Of a stretch of DNA of 52,396 bases, positions 25,238 through 33,096 are shown in pieces. Below the pieces are notes generated by a model, which ran no database searches, had not been told where the DNA came from, and was given only the letters and a program-made list of their open reading frames with translations. Source of the DNA: Bacillus methanolicus (GTDB lineage: Bacteria > Bacillota > Bacilli > Bacillales > Cytobacillaceae); assembly GCF_008764295.1 (NCBI RefSeq), contig NZ_VTQX01000028.1, forward strand, positions 1 through 52,396, in the 5' to 3' direction. The translations under genes were made by a program, and so were the position numbers. The number at the start of each line of letters is the position of its first letter. Position 1 is the stretch's first letter.

Positions 25238-25982
25238 ACGAAGAAAAAAGGAACAGCATGATGAACATGTAGATGAATCATGGCTGATCCCGTATGCAGA
25301 TATTTTAACGTTACTATTAGCATTGTTTATCGTCTTATTTTCCATGAGTACGATAGATGCACAAAAATTGGAACAACTCTCACAAGCTTTTAATCAAGCT
25401 TTTACCGGTGGAACGAGTATTTTGGAATATCCAAATCCAATGCCTGAAGAGGATGCAAAGGCATTAGACGATATTGAAGCAGAACAGAATAAAGAAAGTG
25501 CAGCGGCCAGAATTGAGCAATTGGAATTAGAAAATATTCAGAAGAAAGTAAATGCCTATATTAATGAGAATAATCTCACGGATAAGCTCGAAACTTCCTT
25601 AACAGATGAAGGACTATTGTTAACGATACGCGATAATGTTTTATTCGCATCTGGAAGTGCAGAAGTACGACAAGAAGATATTCATACAGCAAATGAAATT
25701 TCTGAGCTCCTAGTTATGAGTCCGCCACGAAATATCATTATTAGCGGACACACAGATAATGTCCCAATTAGTAATCCTCGCTTTGAATCCAATTGGGAAT
25801 TAAGTGTCATGCGAGCAATTAATTTTATGAAGATTGTTTTGAAAAATGAAAAGCTTGACCCGGCATGGTTTAGTGCGAAAGGCTTCGGTGAATTTCAACC
25901 GATAGCAAGCAATGATACGAGTGAAGGAAGAGCAAAAAATCGCCGCGTTGAAGTACTTATTTTACCAATAACATCTGAATAA
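25230..25982 (+). CDS. motB: Flagellar motor stator protein MotB
   Basis: 250 residues. A short cytoplasmic N-terminus (MSKRRKKEQHDEHVDESWL) precedes the single membrane helix carrying the proton-binding Asp24 in YADILTLLLALF. The periplasmic OmpA-like peptidoglycan-binding domain occupies the last ~140 residues (NIIISGHTDNVPISN...SVMRAINFMK...NRRVEVLIL). The frame could start at 25218, but GTG 25230 gives the usual MotB start and lies inside the end of motA, implying coupling. The sequence is the proton-type MotB rather than MotS. Confidence 0.95.
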   Translation: MSKRRKKEQHDEHVDESWLIPYADILTLLLALFIVLFSMSTIDAQKLEQLSQAFNQAFTGGTSILEYPNPMPEEDAKALDDIEAEQNKESAAARIEQLELENIQKKVNAYINENNLTDKLETSLTDEGLLLTIRDNVLFASGSAEVRQEDIHTANEISELLVMSPPRNIIISGHTDNVPISNPRFESNWELSVMRAINFMKIVLKNEKLDPAWFSAKGFGEFQPIASNDTSEGRAKNRRVEVLILPITSE

Positions 25983-25991
25983 ATGCAAAAT

Positions 25992-26031
25992 AAAAAGTAG
26001 TGCTGACCTAATTGGTTTGCACTACTTTTTT
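25992..26031 (+). terminator. Terminator of motAB
   Basis: AAAAAGTAGTGC / GCACTACTTTTTT, 12 bp with a 15-base loop. Confidence 0.9.
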
Positions 26032-26074
26032 GTTGTCGGTGCTTTAATGAGTGTATCTACCTATATCATGTCTA

Positions 26075-26165
26075 GATCGATAAATGTCCTGTTTTGACCG
26101 ATATTTTTGTATAAAGACCGAAATATTTCGATTTAGACCGATAAAATGAAATAAAGACCGATATC
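26075..26165. repeat. Array of ~20-bp-phased GACCGATA repeats
   Basis: GATCGATA or GACCGATA/GACCGAAA cores begin at about 26075, 26096, 26116, 26136 and 26156, with AT-rich spacers. Same period as the TTCCGGAA arrays at 3264 and 13261 but a different core. Confidence 0.7.
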
Positions 26166-26294
26166 CAGAAAAGAGCTTCATTTAACTGGTTCTGATCGAA
26201 ACATAATTAAGGTGCTTTGTTAGTTGCTGGTGAGGATTTCCCACTTTTCGTGTGACAGCTTTGTTTGCACAAAATGCGCGAATCAAAAATTCCT

Positions 26295-26393
26295 TTAATC
26301 TTTAGTTGGCTTGCACATCCGATCGAGTAATATACCTAGCCCGACCATGGAGGCAATCGGGATCGTGAAGTTCAAAATATGAAAAAAAGTCAC
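26295..26393 (-). CDS. Possible 32-aa membrane peptide
   Basis: A GTG-started frame follows AAAGGTGG at good spacing and encodes MTFFHILNFTIPIASMVGLG... with one hydrophobic stretch and a short charged tail (KPTKD). Small membrane peptides of this kind are common in bacilli but this one is not recognised. The case rests on the RBS and the hydrophobic segment only. Confidence 0.4.
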   Translation of the reverse strand: MTFFHILNFTIPIASMVGLGILLDRMCKPTKD

Positions 26394-26724
26394 TTTAATA
26401 CCACCTTTCACGTATTTTAAAAGGTTATTACTATTATTATAGTATTATTTAGATAATTCAGACATAATGTTTTGAAAATTTTGTAAAATTGATTCGTTTG
26501 ACCTAAACAAAACTTTTTTATTCATTTGACATATTTGGCCAAGTAATGAAATAAAATGTAAAAAGTAAGATATTTGAAGGATGTGGACGAAATAAAGAGA
26601 AAAACGTTCTTTAAAACGAAAAAATGACAAAATTTCCATATTTCAAAAACATTATAAAAAGATTAAAATTATATTAAATTCTTAATAAAGAACGTTTGGT
26701 GATTTTGAAAGAACAATTGAGAGG

Positions 26725-26934
26725 ATGTTGCCGTTGTATCGAAAAAATTGTGAAAAGTGTCATAAACCTTCTTTTAGTAGCAGTGAGTTCGGGACTTGGT
26801 TATGTCCTGAATGTGGGAATGATTTGACGGCACATCCGTTCTTTGATCCGGTGACGTTCGAGCCTATTTACATAAAAAAATTGCCGGTATCGCTGATGAG
26901 TGAAAACAAGTCCGAAATAAAAAAGACGAACTAG
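26725..26934 (+). CDS. Small zinc-ribbon protein
   Basis: About 66-69 residues. Two CxxC knuckles are visible (CEKCHKP and CPECGND, 18 residues apart), the pattern of a zinc-binding ribbon. The rest is unremarkable. ATG 26725 is immediately after GAGAGG with no spacer; TTG 26734 (MYRKNCEKCHK) has a 9-base spacing and may be the true start. The function is unknown; nucleic-acid or protein binding is typical of such ribbons. It lies upstream of the sinI riboswitch region. A short CATCCTTT/AAAGGATG palindrome follows the stop without a T-run. Confidence 0.6.
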   Translation: MLPLYRKNCEKCHKPSFSSSEFGTWLCPECGNDLTAHPFFDPVTFEPIYIKKLPVSLMSENKSEIKKTN

Positions 26935-27023
26935 GTCATCCTTTTAAAGGATGAAAACTATAACGAAAGATTTCAAATTGTCAATGCCTTTCCTTTGAGA
27001 ATTACGAGAATGAGGTTAAGACT

Positions 27024-27030
27024 TTCGACA
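27024..27030 (-). promoter_or_regulatory. Spo0A (0A) box match, distal
   Basis: TTCGACA, the complement of the 0A-box consensus TGNCGAA. A second match lies at 27098. Seven-base motifs occur by chance, so the support comes from the pair lying upstream of sinI, a known Spo0A target in B. subtilis. Confidence 0.35.
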
Positions 27031-27097
27031 ATAACTGCGAAATAATGAATTTTCTACTCTATATTCATATAGTAGCTGAAATGATTATGTTGCTAGA

Positions 27098-27104
27098 TGC
27101 CGAA
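27098..27104 (+). promoter_or_regulatory. Spo0A (0A) box match, proximal
   Basis: TGCCGAA, an exact 0A-box match, 37 bases before a TTGACA -35-like element at 27141-27146. The -10 is not clear. Confidence 0.4.
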
Positions 27105-27210
27105 AATTGTTTGAAAATAATATGTAAAAAATTTTAAGTATTGACAAATAGTTACACTTTTATTGTTTGAAAGGCTGTAGACTAGAAATGGGATAACTTT
27201 CAGAAAAAAT

Positions 27211-27304
27211 AAAGGACGCAAGAAAAGGGCAAACCTATTGAAAGATAGGGACGCAAAGTCTCAGGTCTAAGGTAGAGGTACTATGACGGCTGGACTGCTG
27301 AAAT
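27211..27304 (+). ncRNA. Cyclic-di-GMP-I riboswitch (GEMM-I) upstream of sinI
   Basis: The conserved GEMM-I landmarks appear in order: GGGCAAACC; a P2 stem CCTATT-GAAA-GATAGGG with its GNRA tetraloop; GGGACGCAAAG; AGGTCTAAGG, carrying the tetraloop-receptor-side sequence; and CTATGACGGCTGGACTGC closing the second helix. These match the c-di-GMP class I aptamer. The start codon of the SinI-like gene lies ~30 bases downstream and no intrinsic terminator lies between, so control of translation (access to AGGGGG at 27319-27324) is the likeliest mode; the on/off direction cannot be read from sequence. A TTGACA at 27141 may be the -35 of its promoter. Confidence 0.9.
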
Positions 27305-27328
27305 TCGTGCCGGATTTTAGGGGGAAAA

Positions 27329-27463
27329 ATGGTGATAGAAATGAAAGGAAGAATTGAAGGTTTGGATATGGAATGGTTGGAGCTAATTAAAGAGGCGAAG
27401 AAACTAGGAATTAAGAAAGAAGAAATCCGTGAGTTTCTAGCTAAAAATACGGTTAAGCAATAA
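27329..27463 (+). CDS. sinI: SinI-like anti-repressor (44 aa), riboswitch-controlled
   Basis: 44 residues, a compact version of SinI (57 in B. subtilis). The segment LDMEWLELIKEAKKLGIKKEEIREFL is the SinI/SinR interaction helix pair and strongly resembles the C-terminal LDSEWIKIVKEAMDSGISKEQFREYL of the SinR at 27817-28140, as expected for a protein that disrupts SinR by hetero-dimerising with it. AGGGGG (27319-27324) serves either ATG 27329 or GTG 27332. The gene lies directly downstream of a c-di-GMP-I riboswitch, and two 0A boxes lie further up, so both Spo0A and c-di-GMP could set SinI levels. Confidence 0.88.
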   Translation: MVIEMKGRIEGLDMEWLELIKEAKKLGIKKEEIREFLAKNTVKQ

Positions 27464-27615
27464 GTTTTTTGCGTTGCTACTTTTTAAACTATTAATCATT
27501 TACATGCATCATTTCTGACTTCATTTTAGACTAACATTTTAGACCATCACCGCTTTGGTTACCTAACATAAAAATTGAAAACCTGTTCTCTTAATAGAAC
27601 AGGTTTCAAAACGTA

Positions 27616-27773
27616 GACAAAGTCAAAGATGATAGATAGCAGTTTCCCTTCAGATTGAGTGAAAACGTTTGGCTTTCGCGGAGTGAAGCCTTGGGAGAGC
27701 GGAGTTACCATAGTAGGTAATGCGCATCGAACAAGGTGAAGCAACAAAGAAAGCAAGCGTTTGCGGGCAGTCT
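27616..27773 (+). repeat. Dispersed ~160-bp repeat, copy B
   Basis: Second copy of the element at 24194-24354, same orientation, about 3.4 kb away, with many point differences. It lies immediately downstream of the sinR coding region (minus strand) and between sinI and sinR; together with copy A it brackets motAB-sinI. No terminator for sinI is evident in the 27464-27615 gap. Confidence 0.85.
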
Positions 27774-27816
27774 GCCGGTTTAGTTTGTATTTAGGTTTAA
27801 CATCAATTTTTTGCTG

Positions 27817-28140
27817 TTATTTGCTTTGGTTGGCTCTCCACTTATTAAACTCCAGATACTCTCGAAATTGTTCTTTAGAGATACCAGAGTCCATTGCTTC
27901 TTTTACGATCTTAATCCATTCTGAATCAAGCTCTTCATCATTTAAGTGTTCATGGATTAGGTAATCAACTGGAACGTGGAGAACGCCAGCAATTTTTTCA
28001 AGAAATTGAATGGACGGATTGTTTTGTAGATTTCTTTCTAAAGAACTTAAATAAGATTTTGCCACTCCAGCTTGCTCAGCAAGTTCTGAAAGAGACATCT
28101 TCTTTTCAAGTCTAAGCTTTTTTACACGATCACCAATCAT
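27817..28140 (-). CDS. sinR: SinR, master biofilm repressor
   Basis: 107 residues (111 in B. subtilis). The N-terminal half is an HTH_XRE DNA-binding domain (IGDRVKKLRLEKKMSLSELAEQAGVAKSYLSSLERN); the C-terminal half is the SinI-type dimerisation domain (LDSEWIKIVKEAMDSGISKEQFREYLEF). SinR represses matrix and biofilm operons and is released by SinI. Unlike B. subtilis, where sinI and sinR are adjacent and co-directional, here sinR converges on sinI from the opposite strand with a dispersed repeat between, so the two are independently transcribed. Confidence 0.95.
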   Translation of the reverse strand: MIGDRVKKLRLEKKMSLSELAEQAGVAKSYLSSLERNLQNNPSIQFLEKIAGVLHVPVDYLIHEHLNDEELDSEWIKIVKEAMDSGISKEQFREYLEFNKWRANQSK

Positions 28141-28334
28141 GAATCACACATCCTATCAAAATGTATAATTTAATAATAGCAAATATTCAAAAGTAGTTCC
28201 ATATTTAGAACAAAAAGTTCTTTCGGTTTTTTCAGCTATCCATAGTAAGTAAATAATATTTATTTACATAGTAGAATATTCATTCAATTGTGACAATACT
28301 CAATAAGACACATTTTAAATAATTCGATTGACCA

Positions 28335-28384
28335 TTTGGCTCATTTCCGTGTGCAAGCAGTAAATTGCACGGAAATGAGCCAAA
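28335..28384. other. Large near-perfect palindrome between sinR and map
   Basis: TTTGGCTCATTTCCGTG(TG)CA pairs with TGCACGGAAATGAGCCAAA: 19 pairs with one 2-base bulge and a ~10-base loop. There is no T-run on either strand, so it is not an intrinsic terminator. It may be a REP-like element or an mRNA structure. The rest of 28141-28577 shows promoters only by AT-richness and no gene. Confidence 0.7.
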
Positions 28385-28577
28385 AATCGTATGATGAACA
28401 TAATGGTAATGAGTCGATTTCCCAGTGTACAAAGTTATAGTAAAAGCCGAATATTGGCAAATAAAAACTTTAAAAAATATGAAAAGGTGATTGTAATAGA
28501 AAATTATTTTGATTGTTACATGAAAAGTATTACAATGATGAAAGGTATATCTGTACTTGTATGAAGGAGGACTAGCG

Positions 28578-29333
28578 ATGATTGTTTTAAAATCACAAAG
28601 AGAAATAGAAATGATGAAAAAAGCTGGAGAAGTGTTGGCTTCTGTTCATAAAGAAATTGCTAAGATGATTAAACCAGGGGTGACTACTTGGGAAATAGAA
28701 GAGTTTGTCGATTCCTATTTGGCACAAAAGGGAGCAACTGCTGAACAAAAGGGTTATAAAGGTTATGAGTATGCAACATGTGCAAGTATAAATGATGAAA
28801 TTTGCCATGGGTTTCCAAGGAAAGAACCTTTAAAAAATGGCGATATTGTGACAATTGATATGGTGGTTAATTTAAATGGGGCATTGGCGGATTCGGCATG
28901 GACGTACGCAGTTGGTGAGGTGTCTGACAAGACAAAGAAGCTTTTACAAGTAACGAGGGAAGCACTATATAAAGGAATTGAACAAGCGCAGGTTGGCAAT
29001 CGTATTGGTGATATTGGTCATGCCATCCAGACTTATGTGGAGGCTGAAGGGTTTTCCGTTGTGCGTGATTTTATCGGGCATGGTATTGGTTCCGTTATTC
29101 ATGAAAAACCTGATGTGCCTCATTTCGGTCTTCCTGGAAAAGGACCTCGTATTAAAGAAGGTATGGTCTTTACAATCGAACCGATGGTTAACATTGGACA
29201 GTATGAAATGAAGATGGACGATAATGGCTGGACTGCCCGTACGATTGATGGAGAATATTCTGCTCAATATGAGCACACGATCGCTATTACGAAAGAGGGT
29301 CCGATTATTTTAACCAATCAGGAAGATGCGTAA
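28578..29333 (+). CDS. mapB: Type I methionine aminopeptidase (second-copy, YflG-like)
   Basis: 251 residues. All five dinuclear metal ligands are present at the expected spacing: Asp94, Asp105, His168, Glu201 and Glu232 (in TIDMVVNLN, ADSAWT, FIGHGIGSVIHE, FTIEPM and QYEHT). It removes the initiator methionine from nascent proteins. It is not in a ribosomal-protein context, so it is likely the second map copy, as YflG in B. subtilis. The frame extends to 28557; ATG 28578 follows AAGGAGG by seven bases and is preferred. Confidence 0.94.
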   Translation: MIVLKSQREIEMMKKAGEVLASVHKEIAKMIKPGVTTWEIEEFVDSYLAQKGATAEQKGYKGYEYATCASINDEICHGFPRKEPLKNGDIVTIDMVVNLNGALADSAWTYAVGEVSDKTKKLLQVTREALYKGIEQAQVGNRIGDIGHAIQTYVEAEGFSVVRDFIGHGIGSVIHEKPDVPHFGLPGKGPRIKEGMVFTIEPMVNIGQYEMKMDDNGWTARTIDGEYSAQYEHTIAITKEGPIILTNQEDA

Positions 29334-29426
29334 GGAGAAGTGAGTATTTTTTTCTGAGTTCTAAGCACCTAGATTCACGAATTTAAAATAGAGCCGGCAA
29401 ATAAGGTTGTATAAGGGAGAAGTGTC

Positions 29427-30407
29427 ATGAGACTAATTAGTATTGATGAGTATAATCCAAAGCTAATGCAACTTGCGAGGCCGATTTTTGATAAGCATAG
29501 ACGTGTGTTACTAGGTGCTGGAAGAACGATACATCCTTCCTATCTAGAAAAGCTCGGCGCCCTTGATATTCGCTATTTATTTGTTGAGGACGCCATTTCC
29601 TTTGGGATTACGATGGAAGAAATGGTTGATACACCGACTTGGATGGAAGCGATTGATGCATTGAAAAATACTTATCGAGCTGTTGAGGAGAATCAAGAGT
29701 TCCCGATCCGTGAGATTCAAAGGCAAGTGGTTACGCTCGTTGATGAGGTAGCGAAACGGAAAGCGATTTTTCTTGTCCCAACATCGTCGCTAACAGAGGA
29801 TTTAAGGGAGTATGCCCATGCCGTCAATGTCGCTCTTATTTCTCTACAATTAGCGAAAAAGCTAGGAATTTCTCAGAAGCAATTAAAAGAATTGGCACTG
29901 GGCTGTCTCCTTCACGATATCGGAAAGGCAATTAAGGAAGAAACACAGCACCATGCGAGAAGTGGTTTTGAGTATTTACGAAAAATAAGAGAAGTTAGTC
30001 TTTTATCAGCCCATGTCGCATATCAGCACCACGAAGCAATTGATGGAAGTGGAAAGCCGAGGGGATTAGAAGAGAAAGAAATTCATGAACTTGCTCAAAT
30101 TTGTGCGCTTGGAAATGTTTATGATCATGCGATATCAAGAGATGGACTTCCACCTCATGAAGCAATGGAATATATTATGACAAAAAGTGACACATGGTTT
30201 ACGGCCGAGCTTATTAGTTTATTTGTCCAACAAGTACCAAGTTATATTCCTGGAACGAAAGTCAGACTCAATAACGGTCGTACAGCAATTGTGACGAAGA
30301 TTCTTAGAAATTTACAAAGGCCGTACATACGCTATTTAGATAGTGAAGAGGAAGTTTCATTAGGAGACTGCCATACGCTTCTCATAGCAGAAGTGCTAAA
30401 TGGCTGA
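29427..30407 (+). CDS. HD-GYP-like phosphohydrolase with a degenerate GYP motif
   Basis: 326 residues. The N-terminal ~110 residues are uncharacterised. The HD core follows: His131 in the AHAVNVAL helix, His163-Asp164 in CLLHDIGKA, and HHEAIDGSGKPRGL at 201-214. In true c-di-GMP phosphodiesterases the last motif reads HHExxDGxGYP; here GYP is GKP, so activity on c-di-GMP is uncertain. A C-terminal beta-rich tail (~265-326, KVRLNNGRTAIVTKIL) resembles domains found in Bacillus HD-GYP-like proteins. RBS GGGAGAAG. It lies 2 kb from the c-di-GMP riboswitch, which makes a link plausible but unproven. Confidence 0.82.
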   Translation: MRLISIDEYNPKLMQLARPIFDKHRRVLLGAGRTIHPSYLEKLGALDIRYLFVEDAISFGITMEEMVDTPTWMEAIDALKNTYRAVEENQEFPIREIQRQVVTLVDEVAKRKAIFLVPTSSLTEDLREYAHAVNVALISLQLAKKLGISQKQLKELALGCLLHDIGKAIKEETQHHARSGFEYLRKIREVSLLSAHVAYQHHEAIDGSGKPRGLEEKEIHELAQICALGNVYDHAISRDGLPPHEAMEYIMTKSDTWFTAELISLFVQQVPSYIPGTKVRLNNGRTAIVTKILRNLQRPYIRYLDSEEEVSLGDCHTLLIAEVLNG

Positions 30408-30417
30408 GCGCAATAAA

Positions 30418-30465
30418 GAAGAGGCCCCCAAATGATGATCACAGTTCATGGGGAGCCTCTTTTTT
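30418..30465 (+). terminator. Terminator after the HD-GYP-like gene
   Basis: AGAGGCcCCCA / TGGGGaGCCTCT stem with a ~18-base loop followed by TTTTTT. Confidence 0.87.
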
Positions 30466-30761
30466 ATTATTTAGAATTTATAAAACGTAAATAACTCTAA
30501 ATCAATTTGCCATTGTCTAGATCCGGCATTTTAGAACGTATCAAATTTTCCCTTCCGTCCGTACGATAAGTCAACATTGGTCCCTTATCAATCGCCGAGT
30601 TTCCTATAACTTTATATCAATAGTCCAATTTGTACGGGGCTGAGCAAAGCGCCTGCGCTTTTGATCTTACCAACATTGATTTCATCATGTCTACCGCTAA
30701 TCAATATATTACGATCGAAACGGTTTTAACTCGAAGTGTTATTCACTATGTAAAAAAGCGG
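30466..30761. other. Gap with no gene seen
   Basis: The only structure is a short AAAGCG-cctg-CGCTTTT hairpin at 30646-30662, which may end yfkK transcripts weakly. Confidence 0.4.
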
Positions 30762-30986
30762 TCATTGCTTTCTTAAATTTCCAAGTTCTTCTGCGAGAGC
30801 TTGCATTTCGTTGGGGCTAAAGGAATTTTTTTTCATGACAAGCTCATAAATTTCTTTTAATTCTTCATACATATTCTCATCGAAATGGGATGGTTTAATG
30901 GCCCCAAGGTTTAAAACTTTGAGCTTTTCTTTAATTTTTTCAATCATATACTCCACATTTTCTACCGATGCTGTTGTTAAATTCAT
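30762..30986 (-). CDS. yfkK: UPF0435 family protein YfkK
   Basis: 74 residues, matching the small UPF0435/DUF1128 family (B. subtilis YfkK). It is helical and hydrophilic: VEYMIEKIKEKLKVLNLGAIKPSHFDENMYEELKEIYELV. The function is unknown. RBS AAAGGTGG precedes ATG 30986. It is divergent from yfkJ, as in B. subtilis, which supports the identification of the whole yfkK-J-I-H block. Confidence 0.9.
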   Translation of the reverse strand: MNLTTASVENVEYMIEKIKEKLKVLNLGAIKPSHFDENMYEELKEIYELVMKKNSFSPNEMQALAEELGNLRKQ

Positions 30987-31247
30987 ACTTTTTCCACCTT
31001 TCGTTTAAGTTAGACTTCGCTTCTTCCAAGGTAAAATCAATTCTACTATTTACATATTCTTCATTGTTTTGTCCCATTCATAAACAGATAAATTTTTGCA
31101 ATTTCGCATTTGTAACATCCTTTAGTGAATATTATCATCTTTCCATAGTTTATAACAGGTATTCCACGGATTTTTATGAAATCATAACAAACAGTTGCAT
31201 GTTTGAGGTCAAATCGAAGAAAATGGTAGATGGGAGGTATGCTATAT

Positions 31248-31721
31248 ATGGTAAAAGTTTTGTTCGTCTGTCTCGGGAATATTTGTCGTTCTCCGATGGC
31301 TGAGGCGATGTTTCGAGATGCTGTGAAGCGGGAAGGTTTAGAAGGGGAAATTATGGTTGATTCAGCGGGGACTGGAGACTGGCATATTGGACAACCACCC
31401 CATCAAGGAACAGCCAATATATTAAAGACAAATAGCATTGATTTTGCAGGAATTAAAGCTAGACAAATCCAGCCAAAAGATTTGCAGGAATTTGATTATA
31501 TTATTGCGATGGATAGCGATAATAAGAAAAATATTACTAAACTGCAATCGGATTTTTCAAAAGCAAATGTTGAAGTTCTACTGGATTATGTTCCGCATAT
31601 AAAAGATAAGAATGTTCCTGATCCTTATTATACGGGAAATTTCCAAGAAGTATTTGATTTACTGAAGCAGGGTTGTGAAAAACTATTAAAACATATTAAA
31701 CAAGAACATGCTTTACAGTAA
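31248..31721 (+). CDS. yfkJ: Low-molecular-weight protein tyrosine phosphatase YfkJ
   Basis: 157 residues. The phosphate-binding loop is at the extreme N-terminus: Cys8-x5-Arg14 in VCLGNICRS, and the general acid Asp lies in VPDPYYTG. This is the classic LMW-PTP fold. In B. subtilis YfkJ takes part in stress resistance. The start is chosen at ATG 31248, ten bases after GGGAGG (31232-31237); an upstream in-frame ATG at 31230 is in the RBS. It is the first gene of yfkJ-yfkI-yfkH. Confidence 0.94.
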   Translation: MVKVLFVCLGNICRSPMAEAMFRDAVKREGLEGEIMVDSAGTGDWHIGQPPHQGTANILKTNSIDFAGIKARQIQPKDLQEFDYIIAMDSDNKKNITKLQSDFSKANVEVLLDYVPHIKDKNVPDPYYTGNFQEVFDLLKQGCEKLLKHIKQEHALQ

Positions 31722-31838
31722 CTGAGCATTTTGCTTAATCATGCTCGATGAGCAATCTTCAAGTAGAGTTCAGCATAAAATTTACAGTCATAAGTGATGT
31801 AAAAGGCAGTGATTGGGATAGAAAGGAAGGGCATAAAA

Positions 31839-32177
31839 ATGGGGAGTACAGATAAATTTTGGAAAGGTATTCTACTCGGAGCAATAGCTGGTGGAGCGAT
31901 TAGTTTGCTCGATCGGGAAACGAGAAATGCGGTAGCAGCAAGCTGTAAATCGGGGGCTAAAAACGTTGCCCACTTTATTACGCATCCAAATGAAACAGCA
32001 GAAAAACTAATAAATACAACAGCGCAGCTGCGATCTACAGTTGAACAAGTAAGTGAGGACGTATCTTTTATTGCGGAAAAGGTCGAAGAGCTTAGAGAAG
32101 TAACGCCGACAGTAGTTGGAATTGTCCATGATACGAAAGAAGCTTTTATTAAAGATCATGATGAGGAAGATGTTTAA
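31839..32177 (+). CDS. yfkI: YfkI-like protein, YtxH-type
   Basis: About 112 residues with a short glycine-rich hydrophobic stretch near the start (KFWKGILLGAIAGGAISLL), as in YtxH-domain proteins, and a long amphipathic helical remainder (RSTVEQVSEDVSFIAEKVEELREV). The position between yfkJ and yfkH matches yfkI. The function is unknown. The frame reaches 31809, but ATG 31839 follows AAAGGAAGGG. The gap to yfkH is 23 bases. Confidence 0.82.
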   Translation: MGSTDKFWKGILLGAIAGGAISLLDRETRNAVAASCKSGAKNVAHFITHPNETAEKLINTTAQLRSTVEQVSEDVSFIAEKVEELREVTPTVVGIVHDTKEAFIKDHDEEDV

Positions 32178-32200
32178 CAAGGTAAGGTAGGGGTGGGGTA

Positions 32201-33028
32201 ATGGCATTGTTAAATGTTAGAGGATTAATGTTGCTGTGGAAGAGAATCGGCGAAGATGATGTAATGGGCTTAGCAGCTCAACTGGCTTATTTTTTTCTGT
32301 TATCGTTATTTCCACTCCTTATTTTCTTAGTGACACTCTTACCTTATTTACCGATTACACAAGACGAAATGCTTAGCGTTGTAGCTGATTTTGCCCCAGG
32401 AGAAACAATGACTTTCATCGAGACGAATTTAAATGAAATTATGAATCAACAAAATCGAACGCTCCTTTCTTTCGGGATTATTGCGACGATGTGGTCTGCT
32501 TCGAATGGAATTAATGCTATTATTCGTGCATTAAATAAAGCTTACGATGTTAAGGAGAACCGCTCCTTTGTAGTAGCAAGGGGAATGGCGATTATTTTTA
32601 CGGTTGCGATGATATTCGTGTTCATTATCGCGCTCTTACTTCCGGTTTTCGGTAAACAAATTGGGATGTTTTTATTTGCAAAGCTTGGATTCTCAAGCCA
32701 TTTTTTAAGTTTTTGGCATATGTTAAGGTGGATTTTAAGCTTTTTGATTATATTTATCGTCTTTTTAGTGCTCTATTGGCTTGCTCCAAACAAAAGATTT
32801 CAGTGTATTGATGCGGTTCCAGGGGCGATTTTTGCAACTGTAAGCTGGTTAATTGTTTCTTGGGGTTTTTCCTTTTACGTAAGCAATTTCGGAAATTACT
32901 CAGCCACATATGGGAGCATCGGTGCAGTTATCGTGTTATTGATTTGGTTTTATTTAACGGGCATTATTATTATTCTTGGCGGAGAAGTGAATGCATTGAA
33001 TCAATTTTTAAAGGATGAAACATGCTGA
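32201..33028 (+). CDS. yfkH: YihY-family integral membrane protein YfkH
   Basis: 275 residues with six membrane helices and the YihY/virulence factor BrkB pattern (LAAQLAYFFLLSLFPLLIFL; WSASNGINAIIRALNKAYDVKE; GSIGAVIVLLIWFYLTGIIIILGGEVNA). It was once misnamed ribonuclease BN; no nuclease motif is present and the function is unknown. RBS AGGGGTGGGG. It is the last gene of the yfkJIH operon, followed by a terminator at 33097. Confidence 0.93.
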   Translation: MALLNVRGLMLLWKRIGEDDVMGLAAQLAYFFLLSLFPLLIFLVTLLPYLPITQDEMLSVVADFAPGETMTFIETNLNEIMNQQNRTLLSFGIIATMWSASNGINAIIRALNKAYDVKENRSFVVARGMAIIFTVAMIFVFIIALLLPVFGKQIGMFLFAKLGFSSHFLSFWHMLRWILSFLIIFIVFLVLYWLAPNKRFQCIDAVPGAIFATVSWLIVSWGFSFYVSNFGNYSATYGSIGAVIVLLIWFYLTGIIIILGGEVNALNQFLKDETC

Positions 33029-33096
33029 AACGCCAGTAGTTACAAAATAAGAGCAATGCTTGCAATGAGCGAGACAGAGACGGGGATATACGCAAA

